From positions 124,001 to 188,000 of the forward strand of contig NZ_WUBI01000004.1 of NCBI RefSeq assembly GCF_009807035.1: 64,000 nucleotides of DNA. Reading direction: 5' to 3'. This DNA comes from Paenibacillus dendrobii (GTDB lineage: Bacteria; Bacillota; Bacilli; Paenibacillales; Paenibacillaceae). The notes under the pieces are model-generated. The model saw nothing but the letters and a program-made list of their open reading frames with translations, was not told where the DNA came from and made no database searches. Positions within the stretch are counted from its first letter, which is position 1. The number at the start of each line of letters is the position of its first letter. The translations under genes and the position numbers were made by a program. Positions 43,898 to 51,442 of this stretch are shown piece after piece.

Positions 43898-43923
43898 ATT
43901 GTTCCAAACTTTATGATTTTCTC

Positions 43924-43955
43924 TTGACCCTCACACTAATGTCACGGTTTATAAT
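43924..43955 (+). promoter_or_regulatory. MerR-type promoter with long spacer and dyad
   Basis: TTGACC (43924-43929) and TATAAT (43950-43955) are 20 bases apart. The spacer carries a 22-bp dyad, ACCCTCACA - CTAA - TGTCACGGT (43927-43948), symmetric except at two position pairs. This is typical of promoters activated by MerR-family twisting, and a merR-type gene follows at 43989. Confidence 0.7.
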
Positions 43956-43988
43956 GATTGCGAAACGAAAATTCAGGAGGCATGAACC

Positions 43989-44360
43989 ATGAAGATCGGA
44001 GAGCTATCGACATGTACGGGAGTCAGCATCCGCTCACTTCGTTATTATGAGCAGCAAGGCTTGCTTACGCCGGTTCGGCTGGAGAACGGGTACCGGGAAT
44101 ACTCGCCGTTTGCGGAAGAACAGGTACGGACGATTCAATTGTACCTCAATCTCGGCCTGTCGACGGAGCAGATCGCCGGTTTTCTGCACTGCGTCCTGAA
44201 GAACAAGGAGTCGTTCTGCGAAGAAATCGTTCCGGTATACCGCGAAAAGCTGAAAGAGATCGACGAGCAAATCAAATTGCTTCAGAGCATCAAGTCTAAT
44301 CTGGAGGAGCGGATGCAGTCGATTTTGGAAGAACAATCAAGCCAAGAGAGGGAGGAATGA
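43989..44360 (+). CDS. MerR family regulator of a thioredoxin operon
   Basis: A 123-residue regulator. Residues 1-70 form the winged helix (MKIGELSTCTGVSIRSLRYY, GYREYSPFAEEQV), followed by a dimerisation helix (about 85-118). Two cysteines (HCVLKNKESFC) lie at the junction and could sense thiol or metal state, which is inference. AGGAGG precedes the ATG. The thioredoxin gene overlaps or abuts its stop. The long-spacer promoter and dyad upstream suggest that it controls its own operon. Confidence 0.88.
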   Translation: MKIGELSTCTGVSIRSLRYYEQQGLLTPVRLENGYREYSPFAEEQVRTIQLYLNLGLSTEQIAGFLHCVLKNKESFCEEIVPVYREKLKEIDEQIKLLQSIKSNLEERMQSILEEQSSQEREE

Positions 44361-44362
44361 AA

Positions 44363-44680
44363 ATGAGTGTGCAGACCATCGACGCTTCCAATTTTAAGCA
44401 TGCGATTCAAGAGAAGGAAGTGACGTTCGTCGATTTTGTCACGCAGTGGTGCCCGCCCTGCAAAACGCTGCTCCCCATTCTGGAAGAGATGGAGCGGGAA
44501 GAGGAGCATCGTCTGTCGGTCGTGAAAGTGGACTGTAGCGAGTCGCCAGAGATTGCCGCGCAATTCGGCGTCATGGGTACGCCGACCGTCATCGTGTTTC
44601 ATAATGGGGAGCCCGTGGACAAATTGGTTGGACTCCGGCCCAAGAGTGTATACCAAGCGGTTCTTTCGCGGTATGCATAA
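44363..44680 (+). CDS. Thioredoxin-family protein with WCPPC active site
   Basis: About 105 residues. The fold is complete: FVDFVTQWCPPCKTLLPILE (active-site cysteines 30 and 33), VDCSESPEIAAQFGVMGTPT with the cis-proline, and VDKLVGLRPK. The active site is CPPC rather than the usual CGPC, which should shift its redox potential. ATG 44363 is 9 bases after GGGAGG; the ATG at 44357 overlapping the merR stop is too close. It is in an operon with the MerR-type regulator, so it is probably induced by a stress signal rather than being the housekeeping TrxA. Confidence 0.88.
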   Translation: MSVQTIDASNFKHAIQEKEVTFVDFVTQWCPPCKTLLPILEEMEREEEHRLSVVKVDCSESPEIAAQFGVMGTPTVIVFHNGEPVDKLVGLRPKSVYQAVLSRYA

Positions 44681-44701
44681 CGGAATGTAAAGATCACCTG
44701 C

Positions 44702-44731
44702 GGATGGATGCTGCCGACTCTGGGCATGTTA
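44702..44731 (+). promoter_or_regulatory. Candidate sigma-G promoter of the spore-protein gene
   Basis: GGATG (44702-44706), exactly 18 bases, then CATGTTA (44725-44731) fits the sigma-G consensus GNATR-18-CATNNTA. Its position 33 bases before the start of an alpha/beta-type SASP gene is what forespore expression would require. Confidence 0.65.
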
Positions 44732-44763
44732 ACTGAAAACATGTTTGGGGAGTGTGCATAGCC

Positions 44764-45048
44764 ATGTCCAGAAGAAACCGAAAATACGCAGTGCCGGGAG
44801 CCGAGCGCGGGATGCAGGCCTTCAAAACCGAAGTGATGAAACGCGAGGGCTATGACGTGGATCCAAGCCGTCCGGATGACGTGAAATACGAAGTGGCCAA
44901 GGAATTGGGAGTTCCGCTGAAGCCGGGCGGCAATGGAGAGTTGACGACCGAGTCAGCCGGGCAGATCGGCGGCAAAATCGGCGGGTCCATGGTGCGCGAA
45001 ATGATCCGGCTTGCCCAGCAGCAGATGGCAGACCGGGAAGGGCAGTAA
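44764..45048 (+). CDS. Alpha/beta-type small acid-soluble spore protein
   Basis: About 94 residues from ATG 44764 (MSRRNRKYAVPGAERGMQAF). YEVAKELGVPL resembles the germination-protease recognition region (YEIA.E.GV), and AGQIGGKIGGSMVREMIRLA is the conserved C-terminal DNA-binding segment. These proteins coat forespore DNA in an A-like form and protect it from UV, and supply amino acids on germination. GGGGAG precedes the start by 11 bases. A sigma-G-like promoter lies upstream. Slightly longer at the N-terminus than classical SASPs. This is direct evidence that the organism sporulates. Confidence 0.88.
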   Translation: MSRRNRKYAVPGAERGMQAFKTEVMKREGYDVDPSRPDDVKYEVAKELGVPLKPGGNGELTTESAGQIGGKIGGSMVREMIRLAQQQMADREGQ

Positions 45049-45084
45049 TTTAATTCAAAGGATTCACTATCGTTGGAGAAAAGG

Positions 45085-45114
45085 AAAAGGGCACCCCTTA
45101 AGGTGCCCTTTTTT
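45085..45114. terminator. Terminator after the SASP gene
   Basis: AAAAGGGCACC pairs perfectly with GGTGCCCTTTT around CCTTAA, with T6 after. It also serves the convergent histidine-kinase gene. Confidence 0.92.
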
Positions 45115-45161
45115 GGCGTCGGCTAGCCGGAGTGTCTGCGGGGAGCGGCTGCTTTTCTACG

Positions 45162-46478
45162 TCAACCCAACTGCACGTAAAAACTCGTCTTTTCCTTGGG
45201 CACGCTTTTCGCGTAAATTTTCCCCTTATGCTGCTCCACGATCGATTTGGCGATCGCAAGTCCCAGTCCGTAGCCGCCGTTCTTACGCGAACGGGCCGAA
45301 TCAATCCGGTAAAAGCGGTCAAAGATACGGTCCAAGTGTTCCGGAGCGATTCCCTCGCCCGTATTGCTCACGGTCATCAGCAGATGGTTATGCTGTTTTT
45401 TCAAATCGAGATGGATAGAGCCTTTCGGATTGGCGTATTTGATGGCATTATCCAGTAAGATCATCACGACCTGTTTGATCTGCTCGCTGCTCCCCGTCAT
45501 TCTATGATTCGGTTCAATATCGTAGGTGAACGAGATATCCTTTTCGAAAATAACGGCCTCCATGGTCAGAATTATGCTTTCCACAGCTTCGCTCAGGTTA
45601 AACGGAACGAATATTCTCTGAGTTCGGGCATCGTCCATTTGGGTGAGGTACAGGAGATCGTTCGTGAGCGTCTTCATGCGTTCGGTCTCCGACTTGATAC
45701 GATGCAGCCACTTGGACTGCGACTGGATGGTCTCCTCGCTGTTGGCCAGAAGCACGTCGGCATTGGTGTTGATGACCGCCAGCGGCGTTTTCAGCTCATG
45801 AGAGGCATCGGCGATAAATCGCTTTTGTTTATCAAAGGCTTCCTTGACCGGCGTGATCGAGCGATTGGCGAAATAGCGGCTCGTCAGATAGATGACCGCC
45901 AGCATCACCAGGGCAACGATGGAAAAGGCGTAGATCAGGGTAGTGATTATTTTCAGCTGCGCGGTGATGTCCAGAAACACGATCGTATAACCTTCCGCTC
46001 CCTTCTTCACGGTATAGGCCCACCGTGTGTCTTCAAGCGTGAATTGGCCGTCATTGTCCGGGTCCTGGACGGCTTCATCCCTCGCATCCTCATAGAAGTC
46101 ATCATCCATATCGAACCGGGAATTGACCGACAGCAGATTCCATTTCCGATCCGTTTGCAAAGCAAAGGAAACCGACAGCTCGGGTGGAGGGTTTTGTCCG
46201 CCTGTCCGCGGCTTGGACAAATTGGACCCCTCCTCGGGCAGGTCTTCGTCCGAAGGTTCGCCGACCGGAGTTCGGGAGGATCCATTCCCAAGCGCCCCTT
46301 GACGGCCGGGCCCCCCATCTTTATGGTAAAAATCCGATACTCGCTGCAGGTTCATCTCGATGTCGCGGCGCACATTTTGATACGTAATCGTGTAGATCGT
46401 CGCGAAGGCCACCAGCATGATGATCGAGATGATGACCATGTTCATCAACAGGAAGCGGTTGCGCAGTTTTTGGAACAT
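45162..46478 (-). CDS. OmpR-system sensor histidine kinase
   Basis: A 438-residue membrane kinase. TM1 (about 8-30), an extracytoplasmic region (about 31-175) with a disordered Gly/Pro/Asp-rich insert and an acidic patch DMDDDFYEDARDEA, then TM2 (about 178-200). The phospho-His is in FIADASHELKTPLAVI (about residue 225), followed by the N box LLDNAIKYANPKG and G boxes (GYGLGLAIAKSIVEQH). It starts one base inside the stop of the response-regulator gene (TAATG), so the two are translationally coupled. Divergent from the VTC-DUF4956 operon, which it probably controls. Confidence 0.92.
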   Translation of the reverse strand: MFQKLRNRFLLMNMVIISIIMLVAFATIYTITYQNVRRDIEMNLQRVSDFYHKDGGPGRQGALGNGSSRTPVGEPSDEDLPEEGSNLSKPRTGGQNPPPELSVSFALQTDRKWNLLSVNSRFDMDDDFYEDARDEAVQDPDNDGQFTLEDTRWAYTVKKGAEGYTIVFLDITAQLKIITTLIYAFSIVALVMLAVIYLTSRYFANRSITPVKEAFDKQKRFIADASHELKTPLAVINTNADVLLANSEETIQSQSKWLHRIKSETERMKTLTNDLLYLTQMDDARTQRIFVPFNLSEAVESIILTMEAVIFEKDISFTYDIEPNHRMTGSSEQIKQVVMILLDNAIKYANPKGSIHLDLKKQHNHLLMTVSNTGEGIAPEHLDRIFDRFYRIDSARSRKNGGYGLGLAIAKSIVEQHKGKIYAKSVPKEKTSFYVQLG

Positions 46479-47155
46479 TAGAGGCCAGCCTCCAGTACAT
46501 AACCCACGCCCCGGATGGTGCTAATCCGCACCGATGCATTCAAAAAAGCCAGCTTTTTCCGCAGAAAAGAAATGTATACCTCCACGTTGTTGTGTTCGGC
46601 CTCCGAATCAAAACCCCACAGCTTCTCGATCATCTGCTCTTTGGACGTTACCGCCTGCTTCCTCGTGATCAACAGCTCCAGCAGCTCGCTCTCCTTCAGA
46701 ATCAGCTTCAGCTCTTTACCTTTGCAGCTCAGCTTCAGGGTCGAGGTATTCAGCTCGATATCGCCGAACTTCAAGCCGTCTTCCGGGATCACCTCACCCT
46801 TGCGCCGCAGGGCTGCCCGGATACGGGCCAGCAGTTCTCCCGTCGAAAAGGGTTTGGCGATATAGTCGTCCGCGCCACAATCCAGTCCGGTAATGGTATC
46901 TGAGATCTCGCCTTTGGCGGTGAGCATAATGACTGGAGTCGCGATGCCTTCGCAGCGGAGCGTCTTCAGCAGCGTAATTCCATCCATTTCCGGCAGCATG
47001 ATGTCGAGCAGCAGCAGATCGTAGATTCCGGTGAGGGCGTTGTCCAGTCCCGACTGGCCGTCGAGAACGGCATCTACGGAATAATGGTTTTTTTTCAATA
47101 TTTGGGTCAGTGCCTCCGAGAGATGCACCTCGTCTTCAACGATTAATATGCGCAT
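46478..47155 (-). CDS. OmpR/PhoB-type response regulator
   Basis: About 225 residues from ATG 47155 (MRILIVEDE), 9 bases after GAAGGAG; an upstream in-frame ATG lies at that ribosome site and is rejected. The receiver has the acidic pair in VEDE, phospho-Asp in YDLLLLDIMLPEMDG (about residue 51) and the conserved Lys in DDYIAKPFSTGELLAR. The C-terminal winged helix reads LLITRKQAVTSKEQMIEKLW and ends ISTIRGVGYVLEAGL. A direct repeat AACCTTTAATC-AACCTTAATC lies 59-79 bases upstream of its start and is a candidate site for autoregulation. Confidence 0.93.
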   Translation of the reverse strand: MRILIVEDEVHLSEALTQILKKNHYSVDAVLDGQSGLDNALTGIYDLLLLDIMLPEMDGITLLKTLRCEGIATPVIMLTAKGEISDTITGLDCGADDYIAKPFSTGELLARIRAALRRKGEVIPEDGLKFGDIELNTSTLKLSCKGKELKLILKESELLELLITRKQAVTSKEQMIEKLWGFDSEAEHNNVEVYISFLRKKLAFLNASVRISTIRGVGYVLEAGL

Positions 47156-47213
47156 GGCTTTATTCTCCTTCATCCCGTCATGAAACGGTGTTGCATGCCC
47201 ATTATAGGAAGCG

Positions 47214-47234
47214 AACCTTTAATCAACCTTAATC
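47214..47234. promoter_or_regulatory. Direct-repeat site in the regulator/VTC intergenic region
   Basis: AACCTTTAATC (47214-47224) is followed directly by AACCTTAATC (47225-47234), a 10-11 bp direct repeat as used by OmpR-type dimers. The reverse form GTTAAAGGTT occurs at 47375-47384, nearer the VTC operon, between two TTTAAGC copies (47365-47371, 47390-47396). Confidence 0.45.
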
Positions 47235-47455
47235 TTCCCGATTATCGGCACGCTTTTCCATGAAAAGCAGCTTCTTGCAAAAATAAAATTTGGCTCTTCT
47301 TTTCCGTACATATCAGGGTGTGTGCGTTATATCATCCGAATGTTAACGGAGTGTTATCCCTGTGTTTAAGCTTCGTTAAAGGTTCGGGCTTTAAGCTACA
47401 GACATGGAAGGGCAATAAGAACAATCCGTATCAGCGAAAGGAGCGTCAAGAATCG

Positions 47456-48199
47456 ATGGCGATTGAAGTATTCAACCGTTATGAAAACAAGTATTTGATG
47501 GACACGAAGGCTTTTTACAACATTTACAATGACTTGATGGCATATATGGAACCGGATGAAAACAACAAGGATGACAAGTTCTATACCATCAGCAACCTGT
47601 ATTACGACACGGAGCATCACTCGCTGATTCGCACCAGTTTGGCCAAGCCCAAATACAGGGAGAAGCTGCGGATCCGGTCTTACGGCGTGCCGGGCAGCGA
47701 TGCCAAGGTATACCTGGAGCTGAAGAAAAAGGTGTTCGGCCTGGTCAACAAAAGAAGAACGTCGCTCAGACTAAATGAAGCCTATGAGTTTGCTCGGACC
47801 GGAGAAGCCCCTGCGTACCGCAAAGGCATGAATCAGCAGGTGATCCGCGAGATTGAGTATTTTCTGAGCCGGTACGAGCTGCAACCCATGGTTTACTTGG
47901 CGTACGATCGCATCGCATTGTTCTGCAAGGGCAACCGGGATCTGCGGATTACCTTTGACACCAATATTCGCTCGCGGCGCTATGATCTGAGGCTCGAGGC
48001 CGGCGATTATGGCGATCAGCTGATAGAGCGGGGCCAGTGGCTGATGGAGGTCAAAGCCGAGAAGACCATTCCGGTGTGGCTATCTAAGATGCTATCCGAC
48101 CATCAGATGTACCGCACGAGCTTCTCCAAGTATGGCAATGAATATAAAAAATCGATTCGAAATGCACCAATCGTTGAAAGGGAGAGAGTTGTTTTATGA
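47456..48199 (+). CDS. VTC-domain (polyphosphate polymerase-like) protein
   Basis: About 247 residues from ATG 47456, preceded by AAAGGAG; the frame upstream is open but unsupported. The VTC tunnel-fold signs are NRYENKYLMDTKAFYNIY (N-terminal basic strand), ISNLYYDTEHHSLI, YREKLRIRSYG, YLELKKKVFGLVNKRR and WLMEVKAEKTIPVWL, rich in the Lys/Arg/Glu residues that line a triphosphate tunnel. In yeast this domain makes polyphosphate from ATP. Bacterial homologues in this gene neighbourhood are uncharacterised. It overlaps the DUF4956 gene by four bases. Confidence 0.88.
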   Translation: MAIEVFNRYENKYLMDTKAFYNIYNDLMAYMEPDENNKDDKFYTISNLYYDTEHHSLIRTSLAKPKYREKLRIRSYGVPGSDAKVYLELKKKVFGLVNKRRTSLRLNEAYEFARTGEAPAYRKGMNQQVIREIEYFLSRYELQPMVYLAYDRIALFCKGNRDLRITFDTNIRSRRYDLRLEAGDYGDQLIERGQWLMEVKAEKTIPVWLSKMLSDHQMYRTSFSKYGNEYKKSIRNAPIVERERVVL

Positions 48200-48876
48200 T
48201 TGAATCCATTTTTGCTTCGTCCGCTGCGGACACGAGCCTATCTTTATCGCATGCGCTTTTGACATTGGCGGTTGCCATCGTGCTCGGTGCCATTATCAGC
48301 TTTACGTATATGAAAACACAGCCGGCCTATTCCCCGAGCTTCACCTTGACGATGATGGTGCTTCCCGCGATTGTGGCGATCATCATCATGCTGATCGGCA
48401 GCAATATCGCAAGAGCCTTCAGCCTGGCCGGAGCGTTCTCGATCATCCGTTTCCGGAGCGCGCCTGGGGACTCCAAGGACATCTCTTACGTGCTGTTCTC
48501 CATGGCGGCCGGACTGTCTGCCGGCGTCGGCGCGTTCGGTTATGCCGTGCTGTTCACGATTATCCTCTGCGCGTTGATGTACGTTCTGAAGCTGATCAAT
48601 TTCGGGGCAAGAAAAGACGCCCTCAAAACGTTGAAGGTTACCATTCCGGAAAATTTGGGGTACGAGGAAGCGTTCGAAGAGGTGTTCCGCACGCATCGCG
48701 TCGATTATGAGCTGAAAAAAGTCAAAACGACCGAGCTCGGCAGCCTGTATGAAATCGTGTATTCGATCAAAATGGGGCCCGGCACGAACCAAAAGGAATT
48801 TCTGGATGACATCCGGACCCGTAACGGGAACCTGGACATTACCCTGACGATGAACCCTGCGGTGCAGGAATATTAA
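48196..48876 (+). CDS. DUF4956 membrane protein
   Basis: A 226-residue protein with four hydrophobic segments (about 18-38, 50-70, 75-98 and 105-130) and a soluble C-terminal domain of about 95 residues. The conserved segment AFSLAGAFSIIRFRSAPGDS (about residues 75-94) resembles that of MgtC-like membrane proteins and is the mark of DUF4956. It is translationally coupled to the VTC gene (ATGA overlap), implying a membrane complex that could move or anchor a polyphosphate-like product. That role is inference. Confidence 0.85.
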   Translation: MIESIFASSAADTSLSLSHALLTLAVAIVLGAIISFTYMKTQPAYSPSFTLTMMVLPAIVAIIIMLIGSNIARAFSLAGAFSIIRFRSAPGDSKDISYVLFSMAAGLSAGVGAFGYAVLFTIILCALMYVLKLINFGARKDALKTLKVTIPENLGYEEAFEEVFRTHRVDYELKKVKTTELGSLYEIVYSIKMGPGTNQKEFLDDIRTRNGNLDITLTMNPAVQEY

Positions 48877-48895
48877 ACGAAAAGAGGTTATACGA

Positions 48896-51322
48896 ATGAA
48901 ACCATCTTATAAAACAAAATTTGCGTCGATTCTGATTTTGTCGGCTATGCTGGCCTCCGGCTGCACGACCAATGCAGCAAGCAGTACGACATCTGAAGGC
49001 ACGGCGGCGACGGGGGCCGAGACAGACACGGCCACGGTGGATGCGAGTGCGGCCAATGCCAAGCTGGCAGGGCTCAAAATCAAGGATTTGGTGGAGTATG
49101 ATAACGATGACACCACCGCCGAATGGAAAGCCGACGACTCAACGACGATTACGCTGAACGGTACGAGTGCGACTGTTACCGGGGATGGCGCGAAGGCCAG
49201 CGGCGGCGATGTGACGATTTCCTCGGCGGGAACGTACGTGGTCAGCGGCAAGCTGACGGACGGCAGCATCGTGGTGGATGCGGGTAAGGATGATCTCGTG
49301 CACTTGGTGCTGAACGGCGCGCAAATTATTAGCTCTGACGGCCCTGCCATTCAGGTCAAAAAGGCCGGCAAAACCGTGCTGACGCTGAACAAAGAAACGA
49401 ACAACACCCTGTCGGACGGCAAAACCTATGCGGACACATCGGAGGATGCCCCGACGGCGGCCCTCTTCAGCAAGGAAGATCTGACGATCAACGGCGCGGG
49501 CAAGCTGACCGTGCAGGGGAATTATAAGGACGGCATTACGAGCAAGGACGATCTGAAAATTGTCAGCGGCACCCTCAACGTCAATGCAGCCGATGACGGT
49601 ATCATCGGCCGCGACCTGGCTGCCGTCAAGGCGGGTGCCATTCATGTGAACGCTGGCGGGGACGGCTTCAAGACGACCTATGACGGCGACAAGGACAAAG
49701 GATACCTGCTGATCGAGGGTGGCACGTTCCAAATCGAATCCGGCAGCGATGGATTCCAGGCGTCGGCTTCACTCCTGATCGATGGAGGTACCTTCGACAT
49801 GGTGAACGGCGGCGGAAGCGCGAACGCGGAGCCGCATCAGGAGGAGATGCCGATGGGGCGTCCTGATTTCGGCGGCCAGCCCGGAACCGGAACGCTAAGC
49901 GGGCAGAAGGAAGCGCAGGGCACGGGAAGTGGTTCGGCTGCGGATTCAAAGGACGCGGCAGCGGCCAAGGATTCCGCGGGTTCTCAAGGGAAGGACAAGA
50001 CAGCGGCTGAAGACAGCGCTACTGCAACCGGTACGGATGCTGCGCAAGCAGGCAATGAGGAGAGCGATTCCAAGAGCATGAAAGGGCTCAAAGCCGAAAA
50101 GGGCATTGCGGTTTCGGACGGAACGTTTAGCATCGATTCGGCTGATGATACCGTGCACAGCAATGGCAGCATTCTGGTTTCCGGCGGCCAATGGGCTCTT
50201 ACCACGGGCGATGACGGCATTCATGCCGACGTATCGATCGTTATTTCCGGCGGAACCGTGAACGTCAAGCAAAGCTACGAAGGCATTGAGGCCGCGGATA
50301 TCAACATCTCCGGCGGAGAAGTGCACGTCGTTTCCAGCGATGACGGCGTGAATGCGTCGGATGGCAGCGGCAGTGAGGAGGGACCGGGCGGCATGTTTGG
50401 CGGCGAGCGGCCTGAAGGCATGCCGGGACAAACGCCGCCTGAAGATCAGGCTCAAACGAACGGCAGCAAGACGCAGTCTAACAAGACGCAATCGGGAGCG
50501 GCTTCATCGCAGACGAATCAGGCTCAATCGGCTAATCAGACCCCATCTGGTGACCAAGCCCAAGGTCAGCAACCACCGGCAGGGGGACAGGGAATGCCTG
50601 GCGGACCGGGAGGAAGCGCCGGCACCGCGAAGCTTACCATCAGCGGTGGATATCTGACCGTCGATGCGGAAGGGGACGGACTCGACGCCAACGGCTCCAT
50701 CGAGATGACCGGCGGGACCGTACTGGTGAATGGCCCAACGATGGGCGGAAACGGCGCTTTAGACTATGACGGCACATTCGAGCAGTCCGGCGGTCTGCTG
50801 GTCGCAGCCGGAAGCTCTGGCATGGCACAGGCGACATCCGAATCTTCTTCGCAAAGATCAGTAATGATGACGTTCCCGAGCACGCTGAAGGCCGGCACGC
50901 TGGTTACGCTGGCAGACAGCAAAGGTACGCCGGTCCTGAGCTTTGCTCCGGCCAAATCCATCCAGAATATCGTGGTTTCCACGCCGGATCTGAAGGCTGG
51001 AGAGACGTACACCTTTTATACGGGCGGGACGTCCACGGGTACAACGAAGGGTGGACTGTATGAGAAGGGCAAGCTTACAGGCGGCACGAAAATCGTCAGC
51101 TTTAAACTGGGTGACACGGTCACTTACGTCAATGAATCCGGCCTGACAACCGGCGGAGGCGGCTTTGGCGGCGGACGTGGGCAAGGCGGGCCAGGTGGAG
51201 GCCGTGGTAAGGATGGATCAGCTGGAAACGGTGCTGCCGGTCAAAGCGGTTCAACCAGTCAAAATGGAGACAATTCAGGTTCAGACAGCGCTAATACCTC
51301 GAAATCGGATACTTCCAAGTGA
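48896..51322 (+). CDS. Cthe_2159-type carbohydrate-binding lipoprotein
   Basis: An 808-residue surface lipoprotein. The signal ends LASGCTTNA with lipidated Cys 23. Residues about 60-300, 395-490 and 585-690 are short repeats of the form S-x-G-x-x-x-V/I-x-x-x-D-D-G-I/V (GITSKDDLKIVSG, DDGIHADVSIVISG, DGLDANGSIEMTGG) that build a right-handed beta-helix binding calcium and pectin-like sugars in Clostridium thermocellum Cthe_2159. Two low-complexity linkers (about 305-390 and 495-580, Q/S/G/N-rich) interrupt the helix. The C-terminal tail is Gly/Arg then Ser/Asp-rich. It is third in the VTC-DUF4956 operon, 19 bases after it. Confidence 0.87.
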   Translation: MKPSYKTKFASILILSAMLASGCTTNAASSTTSEGTAATGAETDTATVDASAANAKLAGLKIKDLVEYDNDDTTAEWKADDSTTITLNGTSATVTGDGAKASGGDVTISSAGTYVVSGKLTDGSIVVDAGKDDLVHLVLNGAQIISSDGPAIQVKKAGKTVLTLNKETNNTLSDGKTYADTSEDAPTAALFSKEDLTINGAGKLTVQGNYKDGITSKDDLKIVSGTLNVNAADDGIIGRDLAAVKAGAIHVNAGGDGFKTTYDGDKDKGYLLIEGGTFQIESGSDGFQASASLLIDGGTFDMVNGGGSANAEPHQEEMPMGRPDFGGQPGTGTLSGQKEAQGTGSGSAADSKDAAAAKDSAGSQGKDKTAAEDSATATGTDAAQAGNEESDSKSMKGLKAEKGIAVSDGTFSIDSADDTVHSNGSILVSGGQWALTTGDDGIHADVSIVISGGTVNVKQSYEGIEAADINISGGEVHVVSSDDGVNASDGSGSEEGPGGMFGGERPEGMPGQTPPEDQAQTNGSKTQSNKTQSGAASSQTNQAQSANQTPSGDQAQGQQPPAGGQGMPGGPGGSAGTAKLTISGGYLTVDAEGDGLDANGSIEMTGGTVLVNGPTMGGNGALDYDGTFEQSGGLLVAAGSSGMAQATSESSSQRSVMMTFPSTLKAGTLVTLADSKGTPVLSFAPAKSIQNIVVSTPDLKAGETYTFYTGGTSTGTTKGGLYEKGKLTGGTKIVSFKLGDTVTYVNESGLTTGGGGFGGGRGQGGPGGGRGKDGSAGNGAAGQSGSTSQNGDNSGSDSANTSKSDTSK

Positions 51323-51360
51323 GGATTGGGTAGGAGAAAAGGGAATAGAGCGATATGAAA

Positions 51361-51396
51361 GAAGAGCCCCTGCATGATGCGGGGGCTCTTCTCTTT
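51361..51396 (+). terminator. Terminator of the VTC-DUF4956-Cthe_2159 operon
   Basis: GAAGAGCCCC pairs with GGGGCTCTTC (inner GC/GC pairing), followed by TCTTT. Confidence 0.8.
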
Positions 51397-51442
51397 GCGC
51401 TACGTATACTTCTTCATACGCAGGGCATATACGACATGAAAA

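Noticed and set aside
45504..46481. 325-codon forward frame
   Set aside because: It mirrors the sensor kinase gene on the opposite strand. The kinase H, N and G boxes are unmistakable in the reverse frame.
48244..50491. Long reverse-strand frames over the DUF4956 and lipoprotein genes
   Set aside because: Antisense to coherent coding regions; Arg/His-rich shadow composition.
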